From positions 1 through 64,000 of the forward strand of contig LUVW01000005.1 in the NCBI GenBank assembly GCA_001661515.1: a DNA stretch of 64,000 nucleotides, given 5' to 3'. The DNA is from Capniomyces stellatus. Taxonomy: Eukaryota > Kickxellomycota > Harpellomycetes > Harpellales > Legeriomycetaceae. Both the position numbers and the translations under genes were made by a program. Shown one piece after another: positions 11,121-23,015 of this stretch (the first letter of the stretch is position 1; every line of letters begins with the position of its first letter). A model generated the notes under the pieces. It was not told the origin of the DNA. It ran no database searches and was given only the letters and a program-made list of their open reading frames with translations.

Positions 11121-14100
11121 GTAAGCCTTCATTTACTTTAAATCTTTAGCCCGTTGCAAAATAAAAATAGTCGAATAGCGAGAAATTAAGAAACAACCAA
11201 CCGCAGAGTTCGTTTCTTAATCGCCCTACTATACATTCTCATTTCTTTCATTCATGTTTGTGATCGTTGAGGGTGCTGTACACATGGACTACGAATCTGA
11301 ATCCAATTTAAACACGAAGGATTCAAAATAAACGGGTTTGCCTCTTTATACACAAACATCACCGTTTATTCGACTTGAATATTTGCTAGTCGAATTTATT
11401 GTAATGCAACGCTTTTTCTCTTTTCTTTTCCTTCTTTCTCAATCCATTGCGTATATACAAAACAGTAGTAAAGCAGAACAAGTTTTGTTCCGTTTAGAAC
11501 CTGTTGTACTTGCTTCACCTTGAGTTTTTTTTTTACACTCTTGATGAGGAGTCGCAATTCTCTAGTTGATCTAGTGGTGATATGGTTCGTAGTTGATACA
11601 ACATACTTTTTGTATTAACCGCAGAGTCATAACGGACAACTCTATTCCTCTATATCACAGGGATGTTTAGCATTGAAGCGTGGTGTAATAAGGTGTAGTA
11701 TGGCATATTTTTCCTGTTTAACTTTACTCGATATTTTCTCTTTTTTAACCGAAACGAGCACCTAGGAGTAAATAAGAATTTAGGCCAAGGCTAACAGTGT
11801 TTTTTTGACTGTACGCCCAGTGGATTGGTTCTGCTACTTTTTTCTATTTGGTGTACATTGGTTTTTCGATACGCTAAACAGAGAATATCGCTTTAAACGG
11901 ATGTACACTTGTCATTTTACATTTATTGTACACCTCAGCCCAGCTTTTGCCCAACAAAGAGTAATAAGAGTGCGGTTTTCTTTGGTTTAAAGTTAATTGA
12001 AGAGAGATGACTGGCCATTTACCCCCGTTTGATTTGGCCGATCGATTCTTTTCTTGTTTTGCATTTGGAGATTTTGTGGGAACATTTTGGATAAATATAT
12101 TACTTTTTTTTTCTATCTGAAAAGTATTGCAAAAGTTGCTATAAGTCCTCAAAATTCTCACCAAACAGTCTAAAATGCACAGCTCGTAATCTCGGCGATT
12201 TATAAGGCATTGGATGGCATGTTGAAGAAGTAAACTGTTTAGTAAAAAGGAACAAATTTCTCCGCTTTTTAATTTATAAAATGAGATTGCTTTTTATTTT
12301 ATTGCGAGAAAACAAGATCGGTTTTTTTTTGCTTGAAACCTGTAATTGTAGTTTCATAGCACTTATCTTGCTTCTAATCGCTTGAAAATATACACAGAGA
12401 TAAGCTTGTTGCGAAATGCAGTTCACGAAGCTTTTATTGGGTGTGGGCTCGGTAGAGTTGCTTTAATTTGCTGGCAACAAATGGTTGAGAAAACATATTT
12501 ATTAGCCATTTATTCAAATGCGGTTAGATTACCCGCATTAAAACATTTTGGAATAAGAAAAAAAAAGTGTTTTTGACAGAGTGGATGCCGCTTACTCCCA
12601 GCAATTTTAAACTCAAACTATTGCTGCAGAGATAGTTCCAACTTGTTTGAAAAAAAAGGGAATTTATTGCTAAAAAAGAGCTGGTTGGGTGGGTAAAGGT
12701 TAAAAGAAATGAAAAGAAAGAAGTAGCTGGAGTTGCTCAAGTTCACTGGATTTAGAAATTTAGTTTAGCAAAGATAAAAAAAAAAGGGGGGTATGTTTTT
12801 ATTGGCTGCATCAACAGTAACTAAAAAACGAGGCTAATTGCAATATTAAAAAAATAAGATTGGATTTGTTGATTTAATGTGCAGCAAATAAAACACACGC
12901 TTGTAATTGGCACAACCCGACTTGCTCAAATGTTTATTTATTGAGCAAATGTGGTTTTAGGCACTATAAATTGCAAAATAAAAAAAATAAAATAGGCGAT
13001 AAAATCAACTAGAATAATTATTTCATCGCAAATTCATAAAAGAACAGATACTTGCTATAATGTTAGATTGCGTTTTTAATCTTGAAAAAAAAAAGGTTTT
13101 AGTAACAGCAAAAAAAATAAATTCAAATGTCAAATTCGAATAAGGGCAGGGGAGTAAACTGATAAGAGCAAAATTATCGGGTTTTATTGGTTTGTCAACG
13201 GGGCTGTTGAGTAATGGAGTTGGATAAATTGTACAAAAAAAATTTTTTTATTCAGCGAACTTTTTGTCATGAATAATGTTTTGCATCTGGCTAAATGTGG
13301 TATTGAGATTGATGGGATAGATAGGCAGAAATGTGCTTTAGAAAGCCTTATATGACGGCATTAATCCAGTCATAGTAAAAGGGAGTACTAGAAACAAATT
13401 GTGGATATAACGTAAAGTCATCAAAACAATCAAAACAACCAAAACTGGTCAAAACGCATTTCTACTCCAAGATGGTGTTTTGTGTTTGATATGTTTCAAA
13501 TTTGCTAATTGTAATTGCGCTTATTAAGCAAATATCAACAGCATGCTGACATTTAAACGCAAATATAGTGCGAGTATTGTATATATTTTTATAAAGTAAA
13601 CCAACCAAAGCTTGGGGGTGGGCAGAAACATTGACATTGCAGCCAAAAACCAACTTTGCCCGTTGAATATGGATTAAAGGAGGTGGTGTAGATGTAATGA
13701 ACAAACAGTATTTTTAAAAAAAACAACAACAAAAAAAGAGTTGGATTAGTGTTGGGAGACGTTTGGGCTTGCTGTATTGTGGTTGCGAGACAGGGACTGG
13801 GAAGATATATAAAAGATAGAGATAGTGGGTAGAGAGCCCGGACTTTGGATCAACTAGATAGATTCAAGTACAGATATATATATTTTAGTGACGATGAAAA
13901 GGCCAATAATCGCAATAGCAATTGCCGAAATAGCAATATAATGGTGGCTCTAGCGTGATTGGAAAGAAAGAGGAATAAAACATTTAGTTTATTCGAAATT
14001 ATAGGATTGAGGTTGAGTTTCAAACAACTAATTGGGGTAAAGAGAAAAGGGCCAATTTATATTACAATGTACAAATTGTATTTTGCTAAAAAAAAATAAA

Positions 14101-15050
14101 AGGAGAAAAAAATGGAGAATGATGCGAATGAAGCTGGTTTGGCTTATTTAGGTTATTCGATTTATTTAGCTTATTTAGCCCAAAGCAATAATGTGAGAAA
14201 GACTAAAAAGTAGAGTGTAAATTAAAAACAAATAAATGAGCAAATCAAAAGGCCACGCTTAAAAGTGGCGAGAAGATAAAGGAGAAATGTTAAATAAAAA
14301 GAAAGAAAAAAAAACAAAACGAAATTAGGCAATAAAAAGAAAATACAAGAGCGAAAGCAAATATATAGGGGAGGAGGGAGAAAAAAAGTATATAAGAAAA
14401 GGTTATAGGGACCGAGCTTAATTTGTTTTTCTCGCAATATTGCTTTATTATTTTTATTAATTGAAATATTCAAGACTATCACCAGCTTGAACGTACAAAC
14501 AGCCAGAAAAAGAAGAAGAAGAAACCCCACCTTCTTCCACTCCTCACCAAACAAAATAAATTGTGAAAGCTATAAACTTTAAATGTAAGTTTCACAAATA
14601 ACAATAACAATAACAGTAATGATAACGGTAATAATAACGGTACCGCAAACAGTAACAACAAAGCCAGCAATAAATTAAATGGATTTGGTGGGCTGGTTGA
14701 AAAATAAGAAGGAAAGGAATAGGATTAGAGGCATGATATTTGCCGTATATAAAGAAAAAGAAAAAGAAAAAGAAAAATGGGGGGTAATATAAAGAAAGAA
14801 AAGAAAAGAAGGGCTGTCATAAAGCTCTGGATAAATTACTAGATTTAGGGATTCAAGTTGAAGAGTATTTTCAAGACTTGGTGTATATTGATATGGGGGA
14901 ATATATGAAGCAAACCTTATAAACATCTAAAGCATAGTTTGTGAGCAAAAGATAATTAGAGAGAAAGAAAGACAAAAAAAGTGGATATGGACAAGACTAG
15001 AACGTAACATTATACTGTGTATGTAAATGTAAATAAATATAGTAGCGACA
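11121..15050. other. Intergenic, about 3.9 kb, no gene seen
   Basis: AT-rich sequence with short, family-less open frames. Purine-rich simple repeats of GAAAAA type lie at about 14753-14776, and the final kilobase before IDH is markedly A/G-rich. Around 11.54-11.68 kb a slightly more GC-rich patch contains TGATGA and short complementary segments, but I could not fold it into a convincing tRNA or snoRNA. Confidence 0.55.
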
Positions 15051-16548
15051 ATGCAAAAGATCAAGGTCACCCAGCCAGTAGTAGATCTCGATGGAGATGA
15101 GATGACACGTATTATCTGGAAAAAGATCAAGGACAATGTTAGTAGACAAGAAAATAGGAATAAAATACAATAGTAGTCTTGTGAATATGTAAAATAAAAA
15201 ATAAAAAGTGAATAGTGGTGGGAAAGAGAGGGTGGTAGTTTAATGTTAAACAAATCAAAAAAAATTAAATGTATTTTTGTAGCTTATTTTGCCATTCCTT
15301 GATATTGACATCAAGTACTATGATCTTGGAATTGAGAACAGAGACATGGTAAGTAGAGTATAGTAGTAATAGTAGTAATAGTAGTAATAGTAGTAATAGT
15401 AGTAATAGTAGTAATAGTAGTAATAGTAGTAATAGTAGTAATTAACATGTGTAATATAGACTAATGATCAAGTTACTATTGATGCAGCAAATGCAATCAA
15501 AAAGTACAATGTTGGAATCAAGTGTGCAACAATCACACCGGATGAGGCAAGAGTTGAGGAGTTCAAGTTGAAGAAAATGTGGAAGTCGCCAAACGGAACA
15601 ATCAGAAACATTTTGAACGGAACGATTTTCAGAGAGCCAATTATTATAGACAGCGTTCCTCACATCGTGCCAGGATGGAAGAAGCCAATCATCATTGGAC
15701 GTCACGCATTTGGAGACCAATACAAAGCAACAGATTTTGTTGTAGACAGAGCCGGAAAGTTCGAGATTCTGTTTACGCCTGAGGATGGAAGCGCACCAAC
15801 CAGAACTGTGGTGTGTGACTTTACAGGTCCAGGAGTAGGAATGGGAATGTACAACATTGACGAATCTATAATTGGATTTGCCCACAGCTGCTTCAAGCTT
15901 GCCATCAGCCGCAAAATGCCGCTTTACCTGTCCACCAAAAACACCATCCTCAAAAAGTACGACGGCCGCTTCAAAGACATTTTTGCCGAAGTCTACACCC
16001 AGTACAAACAGCAGTTTGACAGCCTTGACATCTGGTATGAACATCGTCTTATTGACGACATTGTGGCCCAGTGCCTCAAGTCCGACGGCGGCTTTGTTTG
16101 GGCCTGCAAGAACTACGACGGTGACGTCCAGTCCGACACTGTAGCCCAGGGCTTCGGCTCATTGGGCATGATGTCATCCGTCCTCTACTGCCCAGACGGC
16201 AAGACCGTCGAGTCTGAGGCTGCCCACGGAACCGTAACCCGCCATTACAGAGAGTTCCAGAAAGGCAACCCTACCTCCACCAATCCAATTGCCTCCATCT
16301 TCGCCTGGTCACGTGGATTGTCTCATCGCGCCACCCTTGACAGCAACACTGCCCTCCAGCAGTTTGCCTCCAATTTGGAGAAGGCCTGTGTCGATGCTGT
16401 CCAGCGTGACTCCATTATGACCAAGGATCTTGCTTTAAGCATCTACGGCTCCAAAATGGACCAATCTCATTATGTCAACACTGACCAATATATCGACCAC
16501 GTTGCCAAGCTATTGAACGAATCGTACAAGGCTAAGTCCAACCTCTAA
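15051..16548 (+). CDS. IDP: NADP-dependent isocitrate dehydrogenase
   Basis: Catalyses oxidative decarboxylation of isocitrate to 2-oxoglutarate with NADPH production. Exons: 15051-15137, 15283-15348 and 15460-16548, giving 413 residues, the usual length of the eukaryotic homodimeric enzyme. It starts [20 protein letters not shown] with no presequence, so a cytosolic or peroxisomal form is likelier than a mitochondrial one. Family motifs are present: [16 protein letters not shown] (substrate arginines), [13 protein letters not shown] (cofactor region) and [21 protein letters not shown] at about residues 269-289 (metal aspartates and clasp). The C terminus is SNL, which resembles a weak type-1 peroxisomal signal but lacks the central basic residue. 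Intron 2 contains a 9-bp TAG/TAA repeat. Intron 1 uses a GTTAGT donor. Codons turn pyrimidine-rich in the 3' half. Confidence 0.97.
15358..15443. repeat. (TAGTAGTAA)n microsatellite in IDP intron 2
   Basis: About nine and a half perfect copies of the 9-bp unit TAGTAGTAA fill most of the second intron. Length polymorphism between strains would be expected. Confidence 0.9.
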
Positions 16549-17330
16549 GTATTTATACATATTTTACTCTTTTCTTTTTTTACTTTTCTTTCTTTTTTCT
16601 TTCTTACTTTCTTTTATTTTTCCTTTTCCTTTTTTAATTTTTTTTTTTGAAAAGAAGAGGGGAGGGGGTGTGAAGAGGATGTTGGAAAAGTTTGAAAATA
16701 TAATACTATAAAGAAATTGGTTTTGTGAAATGTCATTTTTGGTTATATTATGCCACTTGTTGTGACAACCCATTTATTATTTCTCCAGTTATTTCCCTCA
16801 CTAATTACTCTTTCCTATTTCCGTGCATCTTTCTGATTCCAACTTTGCCACTTGACAACTTTAAAGTCTCATCAGAAACACACTCGTTCTCTTTCAGCCA
16901 GTCACTTTGTTGTCGAAAGTTGAACACTGCCATTAAACCGCACAAGTAAATAAAATTAATGAATAAGTACATAAAACTTCAACAAAAGTGCGAAATGTAA
17001 ATCTGGCTCTACAGAAATAAGTAAACAGTACTGATGTCAAATAGATATACAATTAAGATGTCTTTTAGTTTGGCAGCTGACTAAACTTTTGTTTCATCTC
17101 TAAAGCAAATTTACGTTTTTTATTTATAGAACTTTTATTGCATATTATTGCCTGGTAACTATTATTATTATTGACACGGCTTTTTTGACCAACAACATCT
17201 ACAAATGCGGCTCTTGTCATGGCTGGATATCGAATTTCCATCATTATTGCTCATATCTTTCAAAGCCTACTATCACGCTGAAGGCTTTGCAGCCAAAATA
17301 TCATATCACCCGAGCTTACTATTGCTGAGG

Positions 17331-17385
17331 GGGGGGGGGGGGGGGGGGGGNNNNNNNNNNNNNNNNNGGGGGGGGGGGGGGGGGG
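17331..17385. other. Assembly gap inside a poly-G run
   Basis: A run of G is interrupted by 17 N at 17351-17367 and continues as G. This is a homopolymer that sequencing or assembly could not resolve. The apparent open frame across it (poly-Gly) is not a gene. Confidence 0.95.
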
Positions 17386-19073
17386 AGGGTGAGAGTTTAA
17401 CAATGTTACAGTTTTATAACCATGGTATTGTGTTCTTTTTCTTTTTTGTCTTTCAATGTCTTTTTTCTTTCACTATCGATGTTTTACTATTACACGTATT
17501 TGTTCAAGCCTCGTTTAATTACCATTTTTCAAAGATGGCATATATTTCTAAAATGTTATCTTTGTCAATCAGTTCTTGGCCAAATCAAAAAAAAAAAAAT
17601 CAATCCAATTTAATTACTTGGTTATAACACCCTGCACTAGTTGGAGAGCATGAAAGAATGAAAGCTACTTTTTTATCGCTGAAACTCTTCAATACTTTCG
17701 AGTTCTAATCATTATACGTAACCGATTAATTATAGTGTATCCAAACATACAGCGGGATGCTCCTTTTTTTTTTTTACCAACGGAATGATAGATGGCCAGT
17801 CCGTATGATTATCATCATTTCTAGCTGTGTGTTTTGGCTTTGAGCACAAGAACTATCTGGGAATTTTGGCTGAATTATCGCCAATTTTGTCAGTGTGAAA
17901 TTGTTTGTCGATTTTATCATTTGTGCCTTCGATTAGAACTTGAAGTTCGTTATGACGTTGAGTTTATATAAATTGAGTTTATTATTTGCAATTTAAAAAA
18001 AAAACACAAAAAAAAGTTTAAATTTCAAGCTCCGAGTTCAATACTGGAGAGCTTGCAAAAAATAATAATAGTGTCCATGCTATTGGAAATTCGCATTACC
18101 GCCATTACCAACTTTGTTGTTTCTTTTTAGTTTAGTCTAGACACTTTAGTTCTATTAATACCCTTTACTATTTTTCTTTCTTTGCTCTAGTCTTTTAAAA
18201 ACAAAAACAGGAATAACAGTAGCAGTATAAATAAAAACAAAGCAAATGTCAGCTAGAGCACAAGGTATAGCCTTATGTTTCATGCTGCTAGCTAATACTT
18301 GGTATAAAATCTGCCATTCATCGATGCTACGACTTGTCAATGGCTGTTTTTTGTTTATTAGAAAGATGCGAATAGCCATTAGGTTATAAAAATAGATTCT
18401 GTGCAAGAGCCTTGTGAGTTGAATCACATTTATTAAAGCACCGAATGTCAAGTAATATACTAGATCTTCGGTTAAAAAATATACACCCAAAAAGCCTCAC
18501 TTCATCTAGTTTTAGACCAAGCCCAAAACCATGAATTAATATTAAATGCATGTCACACACTTTGCTACTCGTATTATTAAAAACATAAAAGTTGTGTATT
18601 ATGATTTGAATAAATTGACGACTTTCTTTTCTCAAGAAAAGGGGTTGTGAAATAGTTATTCTTAACATCAATAAAAAAAAGTGTTGTGATTGAAATAAAG
18701 TCAAGCAAAGAGAAAAGAAAAACAGAAAGAAACTCTAATTTTATCTAAATCGAGGCATTTGCGAGATGATAAAAGCAAATCAGTGATATTAATAAAGCAA
18801 TGTTTTTATAAACAAAAATAAAAAGCAGCCAATATTATCAATAAAGTAAAAAGGGATAAATGCGAAAAATAAGAGGAAGCTATACCAGTAGCAAATGATG
18901 TGTTAAAAAAGCAAGGTCCAAAAAAAAATAAGACTGGAGGAAAAGGATGATTAAATCTATAAACCCACAAACACCAATATCCTTTAGACAATCAATTAAA
19001 AGTGAATGAAAAGTGGTAAGAAGTAAATGAAGTTTAATTAAAAATATTTCCAACATGAATTAAAAGCACCGAC

Positions 19074-19144
19074 TTTTTTTTTTTTTTTTTTTAATTAAAA
19101 AAAAAAAANAAAAAAAAAAAAAAAATTTTTTTTTTTTTTTTTTT
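19074..19144. other. Palindromic poly-T/poly-A tract with a single N
   Basis: The order is poly-T, TTAATT, poly-A with one N at 19109, poly-A, poly-T, then AATT. Similar words flank it on both sides (AAAAGCACCGAC before, AAAAGCATCGAC after). This looks like two overlapping contig ends joined at the N rather than a natural palindrome. Confidence 0.7.
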
Positions 19145-19790
19145 AATTGAAATAAAAGCATCGACATTTGACACAGACAATCAAAACCTAAAATCATTTT
19201 CTCACTACTTTTGAAAAGCAAAAAAAAAACAAAACTTAATTCGGCACTAATTAGCGTTTGAAGCTCTGTAAATAAGCTTGGAGATATATTTTATAACCAT
19301 ATATTAGAGTTTTGACACCCCTCACTATCGCTAGTACCAACAGAGGCGGCAAGCTTACAAGTTATAGGTTTTTCTAAAAGGAAAATAATGAAAGAGATTG
19401 TTGCAACTATGCGAGAAAACAGCAATCAATAGCCAAGTTGGAAAAAAATAAAAGAAAAAGGAGGAAGAAAAAAAAAGTACGGATATAGTTAAAATACAGA
19501 AAAACCAGTAAGGCGCGGAAAAGTAATAAACAAGTAATAGTTTTAATCATCCATTGTCATTATATCAGCGTGGATATATGAGCATTGAGATCTAGTCACT
19601 TTAAAAGCCGACTGTTAATTTGAACATATAGTATATTTAATATTGTTGGCATACTTGACACATTTGTCGCATTCAAGACACAAACGCACACATACACAAC
19701 CAGAGCATAAGGCAAAGCATATAAACGTAGCAATATTGACAGCGATACACGTCGACCAATAACCAATAGTCAATACATAAATACAGAAAA

Positions 19791-19853
19791 CAAGAGTCAA
19801 AAGAAACAAGGGTCAAAAGAAACAAGGGCCAAAAAAAAAACAAGGGTCAAAAC
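19791..19853 (+). repeat. Tandem CAAGGGTCAAAAGAAA repeat before the cyclin gene
   Basis: About four imperfect copies of a 16-18 bp unit (CAAGGGTCAAAAGAAA) end roughly 50 bp upstream of the cyclin start. They lie in the probable promoter or 5' UTR. Their role is unknown. Confidence 0.7.
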
Positions 19854-19905
19854 ATTAAAAGAGCTAAAAGGGCAGGCAGAGTCAAATAGGACTATTTACC
19901 AAATA

Positions 19906-21063
19906 ATGTATCACCCATTCTTCCACATATTTCCAAACAAGTACAAAAACTCGTTTCAGTATTTGAGCGACCATGGCCAAATTGAGGCTAAAAACAGTCC
20001 CAATGGGGTAGGTGTACACGGAAGCGATGTATGTGTTGGGGGCAAGAGCAGCAAAAGTATATCATATAGAGTTGATCCAGACAGTGGGTCTTCCATGGAG
20101 TTTGGAATGTACTCTGAATCAGCGATACACCTAGGACTATTAAAGCATATATCAGCTCATAAGAGGTACTTTGACTTGGATTGCGATGCCCCGGATAACA
20201 GTAAAAGCAATAGCGGCAAATTTGCAGGAATTCATTCGCTGAGCAAAGACCAAAAAGTGAGCACAGCCAAACCTGTGGTTGATAAAAAGGTCAAAAAAGT
20301 CACGTTTGGAAATGTACTATATATCGACCAAGTACATGAACAGGAGCAAAAACAAAAACAAGAACGAGATCTGGAGCTAAGGTTGAAGTTAGCAATGGAA
20401 TTAGAAATAGGACCAAGCGATGGCTCAACCACATTTACATCAGATGGATGTTACTCGGACTACGAACCGGCTGAGAACAGAGTAGAGGAGATGCAGAGGC
20501 TAGACGGGGAGACGTGGATGCCGATATCAAACAATTGCCTAGATTTATTTGTTTCCCTGCTGGATGAGCTGTTTAGGGGGGCAAAAGACAACAGTAGCCT
20601 GCACAACAAGGATGTGGTGCATAGAAACATCTTGGGGAGGGTCAGGTCATCAATAGAGGTTGTGGTTGACTGTTTGGAGGTTGACAGTAACATAGGAATA
20701 TTCACCGCCATATACCTGGAAAGACTAATAAAGCTGCCATCCAAACCCAAAACCTACTCTGGATTTGGAATATACAAAACCTTTCTTGGTTGTTTGATAA
20801 TAGCCATCAAAATCTCAACTATACACGCATACAATGCCAGCGAAAACACCATCAAAAACGTATGCAAAGCAAGCGAAAATATCTACTCTGCCCAAGTTCT
20901 TGCCAGAGCCGAACGTGACATAATGACCATCCTGAACTACAACATATGGGTCAGTGCTGACCAAATGTGCAAGTTTTCAACCGACTATTCAGATTCCTTT
21001 TCTGACATTTTTGGCTCCCATGAACAATTCATACTTAGAAATCCAAGACGCTACAGCTCTTGA
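19906..21063 (+). CDS. Cyclin, PCL/PHO80-like
   Basis: Single-exon gene of 385 residues. The last 180 residues carry a cyclin N-terminal box, with IFTAIYLERLIKLP (helix 2-3 region), GFGIYKTFLGCLIIAIKIST (the alanine/lysine helix that contacts the kinase), and ARAERDIMTILNYNIWVSADQM (the E...LNY..WV signature of PCL-like cyclins). The first 200 residues are polar and low in complexity, with an acidic/Gln-rich coiled stretch (VHEQEQKQKQERDLELRLKL). The protein likely activates a Pho85-like cyclin-dependent kinase; which pathway it serves (phosphate, glycogen, polarity) cannot be told. The ATG at 19906 is the first after a repeat-rich leader, and no upstream exon was evident. Pyrimidine-rich sequence follows the stop. 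Confidence 0.85.
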   Translation: MYHPFFHIFPNKYKNSFQYLSDHGQIEAKNSPNGVGVHGSDVCVGGKSSKSISYRVDPDSGSSMEFGMYSESAIHLGLLKHISAHKRYFDLDCDAPDNSKSNSGKFAGIHSLSKDQKVSTAKPVVDKKVKKVTFGNVLYIDQVHEQEQKQKQERDLELRLKLAMELEIGPSDGSTTFTSDGCYSDYEPAENRVEEMQRLDGETWMPISNNCLDLFVSLLDELFRGAKDNSSLHNKDVVHRNILGRVRSSIEVVVDCLEVDSNIGIFTAIYLERLIKLPSKPKTYSGFGIYKTFLGCLIIAIKISTIHAYNASENTIKNVCKASENIYSAQVLARAERDIMTILNYNIWVSADQMCKFSTDYSDSFSDIFGSHEQFILRNPRRYSS

Positions 21064-23015
21064 CACTTCTCCCCTCCCCTCCTCCTTGACTGTAATTTTA
21101 TCTGTTTACACACACAAACACACACCACCTATTATATTTATATAATAGGCCTTATTGTAACATTTTAACCTAAATTTTTATCGGTAGATTCTTGATTTAT
21201 TTATTCGTTTTTCATTCTTGATTTAGAACCTTATGTATGTCTATATTTACTACTAATATAAAAGCAAAAGATAAAACGCTGCAGAGTTCAACACTACGCA
21301 TAACCCCCAAAAATAGTTGTGCTCGAGTAAAAGCCTCAATATGGTTCTGCAAAGTAGTGTCATTTTAAAGATATGTTTCTTGTCTAAACAAGCCGCCAAG
21401 AGTCAAGAAATAAATGTCTTGTTTATAATTTATATCATCTGTGTTTAAGTTTTGTATTATTGTTTAATTTCAAGAATTTTGTTGATCATTTGCACTACAA
21501 GGCACTGTGGTTACCAAATTTACAAATCCCTGCTCATTGCACACCGAGTTTAAATTGCATTTATAAGAACCAAGTTTAGATTTCTAAAATGTGTTTCCAG
21601 CAAAACACTTGTTTACACTTTTCCCCTCCCCCCTAAAAACACCCAGTTTCATGTTTGCATAACCGTCACGCTTGGTTTCATCAGGTTGCTCTGATTATGT
21701 TTTTTTTTAATCCATGATATCTTTTGTATCAAAAAAAAAACAATGCCGCTGTTAATTACTCGAAGTTTCAGCGAGTAGGTTGTACATTGGCGAATTCAGA
21801 CAGCTAGAATAAGATCATGTGAGTTATACATAGGGATAAATAATGGCACAAGTCGGAGGAACTGAAGACTTTTGGATGCGACTGGTAGTGTTTTTGTTTT
21901 TGACACAGATTTATCTGTAGGTAGTGTATAGCTAGTTAAGAATGGTGAAGTTTAAAAGTAGAATCTCCTGACTGTAATACGAAATGTAAAACATTCAAAC
22001 AAGCAAAAGCAAAAGCAAAATTAGAGATAGGTAGTAGTTGGTTGGTTTAGTAGTGTTTAAAATAAAATCGGTGGAATAAAAAAAAATGGTGGAATAAAGA
22101 AAATTGGTTGAATTAGATTAGTGGACAAAAGGCTTAAAATAGCAAGTAGATGTGTAATAGAAAAGAATCCAAGTACCTTTAGCTCTTAAAATGTACAAAT
22201 TGAGTCAAACTGGACTGGGCAATAGATCTTTAAAGCTTAATTTTGCGAGAATATTGCAGAAATTGTAATTAAAAACGCACAGAACTAATAATCAATAATA
22301 ATACGACAGAAATAGTCACAATTGGAAAAAAAAAGAAAAAAGAAAAAAGAAAAAAAAGCACAAAATAGCAGAAAAGGCATAGTTTGGTAAAAGGCAAAAT
22401 CTTTTTGGGATCAGTTGAGTTTATTATTGTGGCAAATCAAAATGCGCGTAGCTTTGTTTATTTGGGTATATTTTTATTGATATCTTAATGAAAGTAAAGC
22501 CATTGGATCATTTTGGTACTTTGGCTTTGCTTTGAGGTTTAATTCGGCTTTTGCAATTTTCTAATGTTGTTTTTGAGATCTTTCTCTGCTATTTTTACTT
22601 GTAAAAAAAACAAAAACAGCGAGTATTAGACTACACGGAGACAAAGCAATAGTAACATTGAAAAAGCTTGGTTTTGGCAGTTGGAAAACAAAAAACAACA
22701 ACATTTATATCAAGGGTAGACGGGGTGAGGGGGGTATTTTTAGTTTCTAGAATATGCCAATACAGTTGGGCTAAACTCACAAACAATTTAATAAAGGAGC
22801 TTTACTAATTTGTATGTTTATTGTTTTGAGCACAGAATTTGGTAAAGACAGGGCATTAAAAGCATCCGATTACCACCAGTAAACAAGAAAGGAAGCGATC
22901 TATATTTCGATAGTTCATTTCAGTTTTGATGATTGTGGGTAGTTATAGGTAGCTTCACAACAAGACAATACGTGGTCGCCGAATAGCTATTGAACCTACG
23001 GCGCGTAATTTGTAT
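21064..23015. other. Intergenic, cyclin to DHHC gene, nothing recognised
   Basis: About 2 kb of AT-rich sequence with a C/T-rich 3' flank of the cyclin gene and A-rich runs near 22.3 kb. No open frame of note. Confidence 0.6.

Larger units (their letters stand above)
16549..19905. other. Intergenic, 3.4 kb with two assembly gaps
   Basis: The first 100 bp after IDP are almost pure T/C, with C/T homopolymers typical of a 3' flank. The rest is AT-rich with no recognisable gene. A 47-codon frame at 18246-18389 (MSARAQGIALC...) is too short to support. The interval contains a G-homopolymer gap at about 17.35 kb and an A/T-homopolymer gap at about 19.11 kb. Confidence 0.6.

Noticed and set aside
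11540..11690. Possible tRNA or C/D snoRNA (TGATGA, GTGGTGATATGGTTCG)
   Set aside because: No closing acceptor stem, T-arm with GGTTCRANYCC or D box could be found, so the resemblance is only local.
17205..17627. Open frame of 140 residues across the poly-G gap
   Set aside because: It depends on translating G homopolymer and N as glycine and unknown residues. The sequence on each side has no family features.
18246..18389. 47-codon frame MSARAQGIALC with a GTATAG donor-like site
   Set aside because: Too short, with no conserved partner exon; the donor is weak.
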